A DNA stretch of 64,000 nucleotides from Tanypteryx hageni (lineage: Eukaryota; Arthropoda; Insecta; Odonata; Petaluridae). Positions within the stretch are counted from its first letter, which is position 1; every line of letters starts with the position of its first letter. A program made the position numbers and the translations under genes. The stretch spans positions 193,151,451 to 193,215,450 of the forward strand of contig CM054112.1 in the NCBI GenBank assembly GCA_028673005.1, read 5' to 3'. The notes beneath the pieces were generated by a model. The model searched no databases. It was not told the DNA's origin and was given only the letters and a program-made list of their open reading frames with translations. Of the stretch, positions 24,014 to 34,762 are shown piece by piece.

Positions 24014-24187
24014 GTATAGACTGTTTGCCTTTAAATTTCATCATTCCCGCTTTTATTAACACTCTCTACAATTCGTACCGAGTATTATTTCTGACTTTTA
24101 TGATACCTCGACTAGGTCAATATTAAAATAAATTCGTCGTAGTTCATACATACATCCGAGTTTTTATATTTTCATATTGGGGAGAGT

Positions 24188-24280
24188 TATGAGCATTTGT
24201 ATAGGACGCGCCCCATTTTTGAGCCCCAAAATTTATGAAAAAAATGCTCCTTATACTCATACACGGGTATTTACGGTAAA
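24188..24280. mobile_element. Possible short palindromic MITE
   Basis: TATGAGCATTTGTATAGGACGC on the left pairs imperfectly with the reverse complement of GCTCCTTATACTCATA on the right, around GGGGCTCAAA-type sequence. The right side continues to GGGTATTTACGGTAAA. Similar CGAGTATAAGGCGC-type ends are familiar from invertebrate MITEs, but I cannot name the superfamily. Boundaries are uncertain. Confidence 0.35.
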
Positions 24281-24299
24281 TAAAAATTTAGCAAAAAAG

Positions 24300-24990
24300 G
24301 GATCGAGAGGGTCCTGAAAGAAGGGCGGGATGGATCGTGAAGGGAACGGAAGATTAGGGGGGAAATGTAGACCTTGCCCTGAGATGAAGAATGAGAGAGA
24401 AGGATTTTGGTCATCACACACACCGCGGTCTAGACTCCCGGCAAACGCCGTCTCCTTCCTCTGCCCCCCTCCCTTCCTCCCCTCCCTTCCTCCCTCCGAT
24501 CCCCTCGCAGCATCAATCACTGCCAAATCATTGCTCGGGCGTCGAGAGAATCGCCGAGGGACGAGGGAGAAGAAGATGGAGGATGGAAAGCAGCACACAA
24601 GATGGAAGAGGAGAGAGACTCCGTGAGGGAGGGGGTGAAGACGCTACGAAAAAAATTGGGGAGACCACTTCCTCCCCCTTCTTTCCTACGCGGATAAAAG
24701 GGGCGGCGGAAGATAAGAAGGGGGAGTGGAGGAAGGAAAGGGGGGAAGGGTCGCTGGGTCGAAATTCTGGGGAACAAAAAGAATTTGCCGAAGTATCTCC
24801 GCAGTGCTTTCTTTCCATTTCGACCCTCCTATACCCCAACACGACACCTCATTCTAGCGTTAATTTTTGCTCCGTTTTTTCCTCTCCTCGGAAAAACTTT
24901 CTTTCTTCGGAGAGCTCATATTTTCCTTATTCTCATTCTAAGAGTTGACGCTCCAGAAAACGCTTTGTGTGTGCATATAAATATATTTGT
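24300..24990. other. Unique sequence with purine and pyrimidine patches
   Basis: CT-rich at 24450-24500 and GA-rich at 24540-24760. Overlapping frames of about 100-185 codons are compositional. Confidence 0.4.
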
Positions 24991-24993
24991 AGG

Positions 24994-25098
24994 TACACAC
25001 ACGAAGAAGTACACACACAATACACACACACACACACACACAATACACACACACACACACACAATACACACACACACACGAAGAAATATACACACAAA
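24994..25098 (+). repeat. Interrupted (CA)n microsatellite
   Basis: CA runs are separated three times by AATA. The array is bounded on both sides by ACACACACGAAGAA, suggesting that the flank itself was duplicated when the array expanded. Confidence 0.95.
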
Positions 25099-26920
25099 TA
25101 AATTCCGTTCGATTTTTCTTTTATAAATTGCTGTGTTGTAAATGTAACATTTATCGTATTTTTTAATTCGCTCGCCTTTCTCTTTCTCTCTCTCGCTCAA
25201 TTATTTGTATACATCTCGAGGTGTTTTCCTTCTCGAATCTTTGTCCCGCCTAAGGGCGGGCATGTCACCCTTCTCTTTTGCACATCTCTTTTACGAATAT
25301 TTAGTGCCTTGGCCGCTTTCGAATTTCATCGCGCCGTTTCTCTAAGTCGAGAGAAGTGAAGGTGAGAGAAAAATAGAACGATATAATAAGGAAGAGATAG
25401 AAAGGATATGGGCTTCCTTTAATCTTCTCTATTTTCGATTCGCATATTCCTGAGTTTTATTGCGGAACGAGGGACAAGAGACGATCTACCCTGCTCAATT
25501 CAACGAAAAGGATTATCGTTTCACGCATTCGCTCATTCCCGATGATTAAGTACCGAATATGGTTCGGCGCTATGAATGCAATAGCGAGAGATTCGTAAAA
25601 AGCAATCTTTTCATCGTTGCCTTTCTTTACCAGCTATTCTTATTGACTAGCTTAAGGTGATTCCCATGAATCGAACTGACTACAGCTACGAGGACTGCAA
25701 ATGGTCCTCTGGAAAGCTATTGTCTGGAAATCGACGCCGTTCCAGGAAGGTCACGCACGAAAACAAGTGTCACAATATTTTTTAACGACGACTAGTTGGT
25801 CAAAGTGGCTTAATTCGTCCAAAGGCCGTAGGAAAACATTTGGCTACTAGTCGGCCACCTTCAGTGGTCGGCTGGTCTCTGAGAAGTTATCACTAAGGGC
25901 GTCGTTTTCTGTACGATTACAGTGGTCGACGTCTTCCTTGAGTACTAACAGTAAAGTGCGACTAGAGTGGGAAAGCTGTCGAAAAAGTTCCCAGCCAATC
26001 GCCGAGCTGCAACGTTGCCACATCGTGCACAGCCGCTGGCCCCGACTCCCTTTGGTCCATTATTAGTGTGCGATCTGGTAACGTCGCCCACCCTCTCATG
26101 ATTTACGTCAGAACTTAAGTTAGATTGCGGCTACCATAGTGCACATTATGATTTACTCATCATTTCATGGCTGTTGACCTTATCAACTGCAATTGCAAAC
26201 TTAATGTAAGCTCAAAAATTGAATTCCGGAAGCAAAGACACGAAATAAATTGTTTGAAAATGCTTCCCTCTCACCTTTCAGCAGTACGATTTTGTACCGA
26301 CGCGATTTTTTTCACGTGCCTTAACGCATAAAGGGGTTAACTTCTAACGCGACCCTGCACTTAAAAAGTATTGTCAAACCTCTCGTATGCATGGAAAATT
26401 ACCATTTTCGAACGAAAACTGAGCAAGGGAATTCCGCCGCGCCTAGAGGGAAAATAGAAGTCACTAGGTTGCGTCCAATAATAGTGTCTTAACGTTAAAT
26501 ATCGCTCTTCCGAAGAGAGAAAGAGAGAGAGAGAAAGTGGGAGGGAGCCGATGAAGAAGAGAAGGATAATGAATGCAGGTGTGAGCTAGAGGTTGACCTA
26601 GTTGTCAACAATATGCCGTATGTGTACGTAGGAGTGCGGCAGCGCGGGTGTGGCGAGGCTTCCAGACACATGTATTAATGGCCTTAGCAATTAGGGGAGA
26701 ACCTGTAAATAAATACACTGCGTTCGCTTTTAAAGCGTTGATTAATGGAGCGACCGAAAATGTAATCGGACTGTAAGAGGATACAATTTGTCCTTTCTTT
26801 TGCTTCAACACGTGGAAGAATGGTTCGGTTTGCTCGGTGTGATATTCGCCTTTGTATCTAGTCAAGGAATTTTTCCAAAAAAAGGAGAGGGCAATTCCTT
26901 TATTCTATTTCCGTAGGCAG
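25099..26920. other. Unique sequence, no gene seen
   Basis: Balanced composition with no tandem structure beyond a short GA run at 26515-26535. The 86-codon minus-strand frame (26605-26865) is not recognisable. Confidence 0.4.
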
Positions 26921-26924
26921 CAAT

Positions 26925-27169
26925 TAGTGCCGGCTTGAGGTACCGGAGGCCTTAATCTTGGGGGCGCTTTACCGCCGAAGTATCTACGCGTTACTTGCAA
27001 GTCGATACATGTTGGCTAGTAATATATAATCCCAAAGCCAATGTTTTAATTTTTTAAAGAGCAATGAATTAATTAACGTTCACTTTTAAGTGCCCACTTA
27101 AAATTATCTTAAGGGGACGCTGAAAGGCATATTCGCCCTTGGCGCCAAAAATACCTCTAGCTGCTCCTG
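26925..27169. mobile_element. Possible old hAT-type MITE
   Basis: The left end TAGTGCCGGCTTGAGGTA and the reverse-complemented right end CAGGAGCAGCTAGAGGTA match in the core GCT-x-GAGGTA, and both lead into GG-x-GCC words. Flanking octamers GCAGCAAT and AGGACAAT share only the last four bases. The terminal inverted repeat is suggestive, the duplication weak. Confidence 0.35.
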
Positions 27170-28400
27170 AGGACAATGAACGGCTATCACATAAAACGGC
27201 TTAACTTTACGAGGATTTCGTGCCACTGATTACAATTAGACAGGGATAGGCCAAGCCAAGCGTAGGATGGCAAAATCCACGTTAAGAAAATTATGTATTC
27301 TTCGCGATAACCAAAAACGACGGGGTCGTCGCTTATCGTATGGCTAAAAAAATCCGCATCTCCTCTCCTCTTACTAACCTTCCTTATGGTCTTAATTATT
27401 TAAAAAAAACTGCGCGCTTGACGGATCAAATATTTTGACACATCACTTCCCCAGTCATTACCATAGTTGTAACGGAAGTAAGTAGTTGCAAAAGGAGGGA
27501 ATAAAACCGGTCCGTACCGGCAAAACAAGTTAATCTTCCGCTCTGTTCCTTTTCTTTCTCTCACTCTTTCACAAGACGCGCTATCAGTTGAGAGGGAGAG
27601 AGAGAGAGAGAGGGACAGACACCTGTTTTCCGAGGACTCCTTCGGGAACAACTAGAGAGAGAGAGAGAGAGAGAGAGACACTGGAAAAATCATCCTTTCT
27701 ATAAAAGATTTCTCGTTACGGTCAGAGATAGAGCGAGCAATAAATTTTAAACCGCATTTTTTACATTACTCTTAGGAATACATATCTCCCCATTCGTGGG
27801 AGTGGGAGGAAGAAACGAGAGATAGGAGGAAGAGGAGTCGAGGAGGAAAAGGGCGTGGAAAAAGAGAGGAGGGTAAGAGTGGAGGCGAAAAAACAAACGC
27901 CGGATTTTCACCCCTGGCCAACCAACCGTTGAAGCGAAAAAAGAAAGAAAAATTCAATCTCGCCACCTCACTCGTTATCGTGACGTCACCGAAGCATTAA
28001 TATTTTTTTCTCGGAGTTTACGGCGGAGGAAAAGAACTCGTTATTTTTTTCCTTCGAATTTTCATTTCGGACCCCATGCGGCGAAGGGAGATAGTATGGA
28101 AAGTTCCGTCGAATTGGTATTCCCTACAAACGCCCCCCCGATCCTCCTCCTTGACGCCCACCCATCTCCAATCAACAGAAAAGAACCGCCTCCCACTCCA
28201 TCTCCCACCCATCCCCCCCTCTCTCTTGGCAGCCTTCATTCCCGCATCCTCCTTATCGCGCGACGAGAGAGCGGGGCCATCGTCGCCTGGCACGGGCTAA
28301 GCGAGCGCTCTTCGCTCCCGAGAGAGGAACGCGACGCCTTAAGGGAGCGGTCGGGGTCTCCCTCCGAATGCCTCCGTAGAAAGAGAGAAAGGATCGTTTG
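27170..28400. other. Unique sequence with two short GA arrays
   Basis: GA runs at 27590-27613 and 27653-27680 lie 40 bp apart. The remainder is unique. CpG-rich sequence around 28250-28400 gives chance frames on both strands. Confidence 0.4.
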
Positions 28401-28860
28401 AGCGGCGGACCGGGAAATTTCGGGCGGGAGGAACGGGAGGGACTGCCGGTGAAGGGAAAGAGACAGCACCGCAGACTACGAGAAGGAGAGGGAGGAGAGA
28501 GCGTGTGGAGAAGTAGCGAAAGGCGAGGGAGAGGATAAGGAGCCGAGGCAAGGCGGTGGCGGCCATTCTTAAAGGGCGATAAGACGGAGGAATGGGAGGG
28601 AGAGGTTGAGGGAGGGTGAGGTTGAGGGAGGGAGAGAGGGGAAGGAGAGAGGGGAAGGAGAGAGGTGGTGGTGCGAAGGAATGGCGTGAATGGAGGCACC
28701 CTGGGAAGGGACGATAAAACCACCGGGGCCTTTCAATCACTCCCCAGAAGACGTAAGGGGGGTGGAGGGCGAAAGGGTAGGAGGGTGGAAGGGAGAGGGA
28801 GAAAACGGGAACTTGGGAGACGGAGGGTTTTCGAGGTGTTTGGGGAAGAAGGAAACGCGG
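28400..28860 (+). repeat. Polypurine low-complexity block
   Basis: GGGAGGGAGAG- and GGAGAGAGG-rich on plus, with a short GAGGTTGAGGGAGGGT tandem at 28600-28640. Confidence 0.75.
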
Positions 28861-29119
28861 GAACCGGGTGTATTATAATGGAGAAGAGGTCTATAAAAAC
28901 GAGAAGTAAGGGACTCAAAGAGAAAAGGATGTTTCGGACATACCGTCCGATAACAAACGGCGAAAAAAATAAACGGTCAATCAACTTAATCGTGACGAGT
29001 AATAATTCCTCCTCATTAAACAAAAGAATCCCTCCACACGCGGTGGTCTGGATGGCAGAAAACCTGACATTATTTACCAGCCTCGCGAATCCTCAGAATA
29101 CGTCGATCCCACTCGAGAT

Positions 29120-29146
29120 GCACACACACACACACACACACACACA
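29120..29146 (+). repeat. (CA)n microsatellite at transposon edge
   Basis: About 13 CA units end directly at the TA that flanks the mariner element. Confidence 0.97.
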
Positions 29147-29148
29147 TA

Positions 29149-30477
29149 CAGGGTGTCCCAAAAAGATGCATACATATTGTCTTATAGAATATCTATTCAC
29201 GGAGTATTGTTTTGATGAAAATTATAGCGACTCATTGTTGCGTGGCATGTAATTAAATAATGACTTCAGTCATAATGAAAAGCAACAATTCAATACCCAT
29301 AATTCACAACATAATAAAAAGGCGGAGCATCATTTGACTTTGGAGCAATGAAAAGTAATTTTGAAGTGGTACTGGAAATTTGAGAATGTGTGTGAGGTTC
29401 AAAGACAGTGGAGACATGATTTCAAGACTGAGCCACCAACACGAACCACAATTTCAAGAATTCGTGATAAATTGGAGACTTACGGTACCGTGCAAGACGT
29501 GTGCAGGGAACGATCTGGGAGACGTTGAACTTCAATGAATGCAGAAAATTCTGCTATGGTGTTAGAGCAATTTGAACGATCACCAAAAAAGTCTGTAAGA
29601 CGATGTGCTAATGAGACTGGAATCAGTAAAAAGAGCTTACACCGGATTCTCAAAACTGTTAAGTGGAAGTGTTGTGTTCCAAGACTGTTACGGAAATTGT
29701 CTGAAGACGACCCTGACCGCAGATCTGAGTTCTGTGAATGGTTTAAAGTGAAGGTGACTGAGGATGCAAATTTTGTTTAGAAGATTGTTTGGTCTGATGA
29801 AGCAACATTTAAACTCAATGGTACAGTAAACCGGCATAACTGCGTATACTGGTCATCAGAAAATCCACAAATTCATTTAGACAAAGCAGTGAATTTACCT
29901 GGTCTTACAGTTTGGTGTGATGTGTCGTCCAGGGCCATACTTTTTCGAGGGTTCTGTTACTGGTGCTCAGTACCTTAACCTGCTTAAAGTATCCATTATG
30001 CCCAAAATTCAACAGCTTTACGAAGGAGAGGATTTTTTTTCAACAAGATGTGGCACCGCCACATTACCATCGTGATGTTAGGTTCTTTCTTGGTAACAAT
30101 TTCTCAGACCGGAGGTTAGGTCGGAGAGGAAGTGTTGAAGACCCACCACGTTCACCTGATTTAACTCCACTCGACTTTTACTTGTGGGGTTACCTGAAGG
30201 ATAGAGTGTACTCAATGAAACCAGGAACGCTTCAGGAACTCAAGCAAAAAATTGAACAGTCATGTGCAACCATCCCAGCGGATATCTTGGTGGACGTTTG
30301 CCAGTTGGTACCTACCCGTTGCCAACAATGCATTGAAGCTAATGGAGGTCATTTGGAACATCTGCGATAATTAAACTTATAATAAAAGCTTATTGCTTCA
30401 CACCAAATATTGTACTTTTTGGAATTGTTAAAGGATTATTTTTTCAGCATTAAAATGTGTATACATATTTTTGGGAC

Positions 30478-30483
<6 letters not shown>
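29149..30483 (+). mobile_element. Tc1/mariner-superfamily element, inactive, 1335 bp
   Basis: Terminal inverted repeats of 30 bp (29149-29178 and 30454-30483) match at 26 positions and begin YAGGGTGTCCCAAAAA. TA lies on both outer sides (29147-29148; 30484-30485), the target duplication expected of this superfamily, although the right copy merges into a TA array. Inside lies one damaged transposase. The left neighbour is a CA array and the right a TA array, so insertion happened at the junction of a compound microsatellite. The length is right for a complete element. Confidence 0.93.
29334..30370 (+). pseudogene. Mariner-type transposase, DD41D spacing, broken
   Basis: The enzyme would cut and rejoin its own terminal repeats in the nucleus. 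The N-terminal part reads KWYWKFENVCEVQRQWRHDF and RIRDKLETYGTV, the helix-turn-helix region often labelled DUF4817 in arthropod transposases. A second helix block is RRCANETGISKKSLHRIL. The catalytic residues are Asp in VWSDEATF (29796-29798), Asp in FFQQDVAPPH (30047-30049) and Asp in SPDLTPLDF (30173-30175). There are 41 residues between the last two, so DD41D, as in rosa-type elements. Stops interrupt the frame at 29349, 29526 and 29778; the first two look like CGA-to-TGA changes. Frameshifts occur near 29930 and in the T run at 30033-30040. The WGYLKDRVY block and a natural stop (30368-30370) are present. It cannot be expressed as an active enzyme. Confidence 0.93.
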
Positions 30484-30566
<83 letters not shown>

Positions 30567-30580
30567 TACACACACACTAT
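30484..30580 (+). repeat. (TA)n(CA)n microsatellite
   Basis: About 42 TA units with one AA interruption near 30560, then a short CA run. It starts at the right end of the mariner element. Confidence 0.97.
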
Positions 30581-31121
30581 GTATACTCATGCGGAGATCG
30601 ATCAATCTTTTTCACTTTGATGCCGAAACTGCGAAAAATATATATAATACCGTAACAAGAAGGACGGAGATGGAAGGAGAGGAGGAAATAAGACGGTGAG
30701 GTTAGGAGATTGGAAAAAAAGAGTCGCGAGGAAAGGCGGATGGAGAAGATGGATGGATGAAGGGAAGAGAGGGAGGGAGCGGTTATGGCAGGTACGGAAT
30801 TGGAAAGTGGAGAGGTATGCGAGGAGGAGGCAGTGGTAAGGGTTAAAAGGAGCGTGAGGTTACGCGCGAAGCCGGAGATTGGAGTTGGAAGGAAATTAGC
30901 GCGGATGAAAAAATAAACGAAAAGAAGCTTTTTTTCCTCCGCGATAAACTTATAAACTGGTAAGCACGGACACCGTCGCATCCTTCGATTCCGTGTCATT
31001 GCGAATCGTTTCTTAGTTTCACCGTCTACCCTCAAGATTCCGCCTCATGGGGTTCGGAACTCAATTTGATATCCTTAGGGAGCAAATAAAAAGGAATCGA
31101 TAAATGGCCGTGGTCATTAAA
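30581..31121. other. Unique sequence, purine-rich in part
   Basis: GA-rich between 30655 and 30800, otherwise unique. On the minus strand this is the region downstream of the terminal-exon candidate. I found no AATAAA-type polyadenylation signal on that strand here. Confidence 0.4.
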
Positions 31122-31384
31122 TTACTCTCCGGTACCTCCGTCCACAAGCTTCGAAGATGAGAACGTGGAAGGTGATTTTCTGTTGTGCGCCGGGAGCAGA
31201 ATCCAGAGGCCAGACTCGGGGGAAAATATCTTATTTCTGAGGGGTAAATAGTAGAAAAACGGCAGGAAACTATTGATCGCCTTCATATTGGGAGGTGGTT
31301 TAGTACTTGCCATGTCGTCGGCGTGAATGGATTTAGTGAACCATTTGCATTCAAAGGACACCCAAGTACCGCCTTGATACTGAC
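31122..31384 (-). CDS. Possible terminal exon, product unknown
   Basis: The minus strand shows a good 3' splice site: a CTAAT branch-like word, a long pyrimidine tract and TTACAG, with the exon starting at 31384. Two bases complete a split codon, then 86 codons run to TAA at 31122-31124. The peptide begins QYQGGTWVSFECKWFTKS, continues with a tyrosine/leucine-rich FFYYLPLRN segment and SGLWILLPAHNR, and ends in GGTGE. It is not low-complexity and I do not recognise it. An internal GCAAGT after ATG could act as a rare GC donor, making the exon shorter. No polyadenylation signal is evident nearby. The upstream exon would lie toward or beyond the assembly gap. Confidence 0.35.
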
Positions 31385-31960
31385 CTGTAAGTAGAAAGAA
31401 ATGAGAGAATTAGCGATTACAAAAATTAATTGCTACTATTAGTGCAAAAAATAATTGCGCAGCGCGAGGAAATTTTATTGATATGTCTTTACCGATGAAT
31501 CGCTTTCCCAGTAAAAAAAGACTATATTCCACACTTAAAGTCACAGTTTACACTTAACGAGATATATAAAATGGGTAATACTAAAAAATTAAAACACTAT
31601 ACATTAAATATAACTAGATGCGCATTTTTCTCATTAATCACGGCGTAAATATACGCTTCTACTTCATGCTGAGTTCTCAATGTCGCCGCAAAAACCTAAC
31701 GTTATCTTTTCTTGAAAATTTTCAAAAAATCTTCCAAGGATGCTCGAAAGAAACTCATTTTCGTTCAAGAAACCATTTACGAGCGCCATATTTTACAATG
31801 AAAGAGAAAAAAGTTGTAAATTACACCAGCGACTGGATTGGAAACCAAAAAACCATTTTTACAATGCCCTTCCTTTCTACGTATCGCGAGAAACCTTTAC
31901 GTTTTCCCTTTCCACACTGTAGAGTTTACGTAACCAGGAGAGAGGGTTGGGAGAGGGGAA
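31385..31960. other. Unique sequence up to the gap
   Basis: AT-rich. If the minus-strand exon is real, this is its upstream intron. Becomes purine-rich just before the gap. Confidence 0.4.
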
Positions 31961-32460
31961 NNNNNNNNNNNNNNNNNNNNNNNNNNNNNNNNNNNNNNNN
32001 NNNNNNNNNNNNNNNNNNNNNNNNNNNNNNNNNNNNNNNNNNNNNNNNNNNNNNNNNNNNNNNNNNNNNNNNNNNNNNNNNNNNNNNNNNNNNNNNNNNN
32101 NNNNNNNNNNNNNNNNNNNNNNNNNNNNNNNNNNNNNNNNNNNNNNNNNNNNNNNNNNNNNNNNNNNNNNNNNNNNNNNNNNNNNNNNNNNNNNNNNNNN
32201 NNNNNNNNNNNNNNNNNNNNNNNNNNNNNNNNNNNNNNNNNNNNNNNNNNNNNNNNNNNNNNNNNNNNNNNNNNNNNNNNNNNNNNNNNNNNNNNNNNNN
32301 NNNNNNNNNNNNNNNNNNNNNNNNNNNNNNNNNNNNNNNNNNNNNNNNNNNNNNNNNNNNNNNNNNNNNNNNNNNNNNNNNNNNNNNNNNNNNNNNNNNN
32401 NNNNNNNNNNNNNNNNNNNNNNNNNNNNNNNNNNNNNNNNNNNNNNNNNNNNNNNNNNNN
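31961..32460. other. Assembly gap, exactly 500 N
   Basis: A round-number N run, so the true length is probably unknown. The left edge is a GAGAGGG-type purine run, suggesting that a low-complexity block stopped the assembly. Confidence 0.99.
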
Positions 32461-32639
32461 TCGCGTGCACGAAGGGGAAGAGGGTTCTGCTCTTTTCTCT
32501 GGCAGCTCGCGGAAAGATTTAAACGGGGGCAGCAGAGGTCGTGAGGAATAGGAGAAGGTATAAACACGCGTGCACTCATTGAATAGAGTACGAAGAGACC
32601 GATACTTTCCACCCTCTTTCCAGTTTTATTCATATCCAT

Positions 32640-33850
32640 CCCCTTAACCCTCTCCCTTCCTCTCTCTCTCCCCCCTCCCTATCTCCCCCTCTCCCCCCTC
32701 TATATCTCCCTCTCTTTCTATCTCTTCCTCTATCTCTCACACGGGATTTTATAAAACGTCGGTGAGAGGTGTGGCTGAGGAATCGTCTCTATTCGGAATC
32801 ATCGCTCACCGTGCCCTCCCTTTCAGCCCAAGGGCCTTTCATCTTGCAGATATTCCAACTCAGCCACCCCATAAAGCCCTCCCCTTCTACCCCTTCTTTC
32901 CTCCTCACCTGCAACTAACACCACCGCGCCTCTCACCCGTACACCCACCCTTTCTCCCTTCGCGATGCACAGCTCTGGTTTTCATTTCCTTCCTCCCTCC
33001 ACCTCTCCATCTCTAGCTCTCCCTTCCTCCTCCCACTCTTCCAACTCCCCTTCTATCTCCCACTCTTCATCCCCTCCCCCTTTCCTCCTACTCCACCCCC
33101 TCACCCATTCCTCCTACTCTCCCTTCCTCCTCCCCCTCTTCCAACTTCTATCTTCTATCTTCCTCCTCTCCCCATCCCTCCTCCTACTCCACCCTTCCTC
33201 CTCCTCCTCTCTCTTCCCACTCTTCCACCTCTCCCCTTATTCCTTCCACTCTTCCCCTCTACCCTTTCTCCTCCCACTCTTTTCCCCCTACCTCCCTCGC
33301 GATCCACCACACAACCCCTCAGCGGACACCGCGTTATTTCCGCTGCCGTGTGCATAATGCACCGACACTTTAACCCTTTCCTACTCCTCCCCCTCCTCCC
33401 TCCGCGTCTCGTATCTCCCCCTCGAGTTTCCCCATCTCCTCACCCATTTCTCTTCCATTCCCTCTGGAGTATTACCTTCGCCACCTCTCTCTCACCTCTC
33501 GTCGCACACCCGTTCCAATCCCACTCCTCTATCTAAACTACCCCTTCCTATATCATTTTCTCACTCGCCTTTCCCTCCCCACCCTCTCCTCGTTCACTCT
33601 CCTCTCCTATTCCTCTCTCCCTTGCTCATTTCTCGTCCCATTCTCCGCCTTGCCTGCCTCCTCTCATTTCTCCCGTCATTTCTCACCTTTCTCTCTTTCT
33701 CGTCCCTTCTTTCAAACTTTTTTAAATTATCCTTCGTCTCTTACACCCTCATCTTTCTTTCCTTCCTCGTTCCGTCTGTCTCCTCTTTATCTTCTCGTCT
33801 TTTTTCGCTTCGCAGACTTCCCCTCTCTCTCTTCGCCCTCCGTCGTTTCA
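32640..33850 (+). repeat. Pyrimidine-rich (C/T) domain, 1.2 kb
   Basis: The plus strand is dominated by CTCC, TCTCT and CCTTCCTCC words, degenerate. It ends at the left border of a hAT MITE, whose target site lies in the pyrimidine sequence. Confidence 0.85.
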
Positions 33851-33861
33851 CTCCTATCCTT

Positions 33862-34130
33862 CAGTGACAGATTTATGCCTTCTGGAGCCCTTGGCGCTAA
33901 AAATGGGGGCCCTACAATCTAAATATATAGTGAAAACTCACCTAACGACTATCTTTTTATGCGACCCCTCTTAACAGTCGTTTTTCTATAGAATCATAGA
34001 GAGGCTCCACTGATTTTTAAATTGAGATATTTAATAGTTCTGATATTATATACACAAAATTTTTTGGGGGCTCCTTACTTCATGGGGTCCATGACGCGCG
34101 CCAAGTGCGGCGCCATTAAATCCCCCGCTG
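33862..34130. mobile_element. hAT-type MITE, 269 bp
   Basis: The left end CAGTGACAGATTTATGCC and the reverse-complemented right end CAGCGGGGGATTTAATGGC share CAGYG and GATTTA. The flanks CTATCCTT (33854-33861) and TTATCCTT (34131-34138) form an 8-bp duplication with one change. Inner sequence carries GGGGGCCC and GGGGGCTCC words. The left end resembles a sequence at 58002, so a family exists in this genome. No protein. Confidence 0.7.
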
Positions 34131-34138
34131 TTATCCTT

Positions 34139-34490
34139 TTTTTATTTCATTTCCATTATTATTTTCGCCAAACCTCTTTCCCTCGCTTCCTTTTCATCGT
34201 CGTCCATATTTTCGCTTTACTTCCAGCATCCTCTAGCATCAATTCCCTTGAACATCTTCACCGTATCTCTCCCTGTATATTTTTAATATCCCTCGTTCAT
34301 CTCCTATATATCCCTCTTCAACAAACTCCCTCCTTCGCGAATTACGCATTCCTTCCACTCTCCCCTCTCATTCTTCCGCCAATGATTGGAAGATATTTTT
34401 TCGAAAAGGAGGGGGAGATGATGGTAGGGAATGAAACTGGGGTGTTTTTAAGTATGTGGGAAGGAGTCGGAGGAGAGAGGGAGAAGGCGG
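34139..34490. other. AT/CT-rich unique sequence
   Basis: No gene seen. The frame that crosses into the next repeat is a chance one. Confidence 0.4.
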
Positions 34491-34491
34491 T

Positions 34492-34762
34492 GAGGAGGAT
34501 GGAGGGGCGGGGAGGATGGGGGGGTGAGGAGGATGGGGGGGTGAGGAGGATGGGGGGTGAGGAGGATGGAGGAGTGAGGAGGATGGAGGGGCGGGGAGGA
34601 TGGAGGGGCGAGGAGGATGGAGGGGCGAGGAGGATGGAGGGGCGAGGAGGATGGAGGGGCGAGGAGGTTTGAGGGGCGAGGAGGATGGAGGGGCGAGGAG
34701 GATGGAGGGGTGAGGAGGATGTAGGGGCGAGGAGGTTTGAGGGGTGAGGAGGATGGAGGGGC
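34492..34762 (+). repeat. 17-bp minisatellite, about 16 units
   Basis: The unit is GAGGAGGATGGAGGGGC. Fifteen units of 17 bp and one of 16 bp are seen, with a partial unit beyond. Units 11 and 15 share a GGTTTGAGG variant four units apart, a sign of block duplication. The period is not a multiple of three, so the Pro/Ser frames opposite only reflect absence of stops. Confidence 0.97.

Noticed and set aside
26917..27177. Confident hAT insertion with target duplication
   Set aside because: The flanking octamers share only four of eight bases; retained as a low-confidence element only.
31618..32639. Frames of about 190-310 codons crossing the N run
   Set aside because: They consist mainly of unknown bases and cannot be interpreted.
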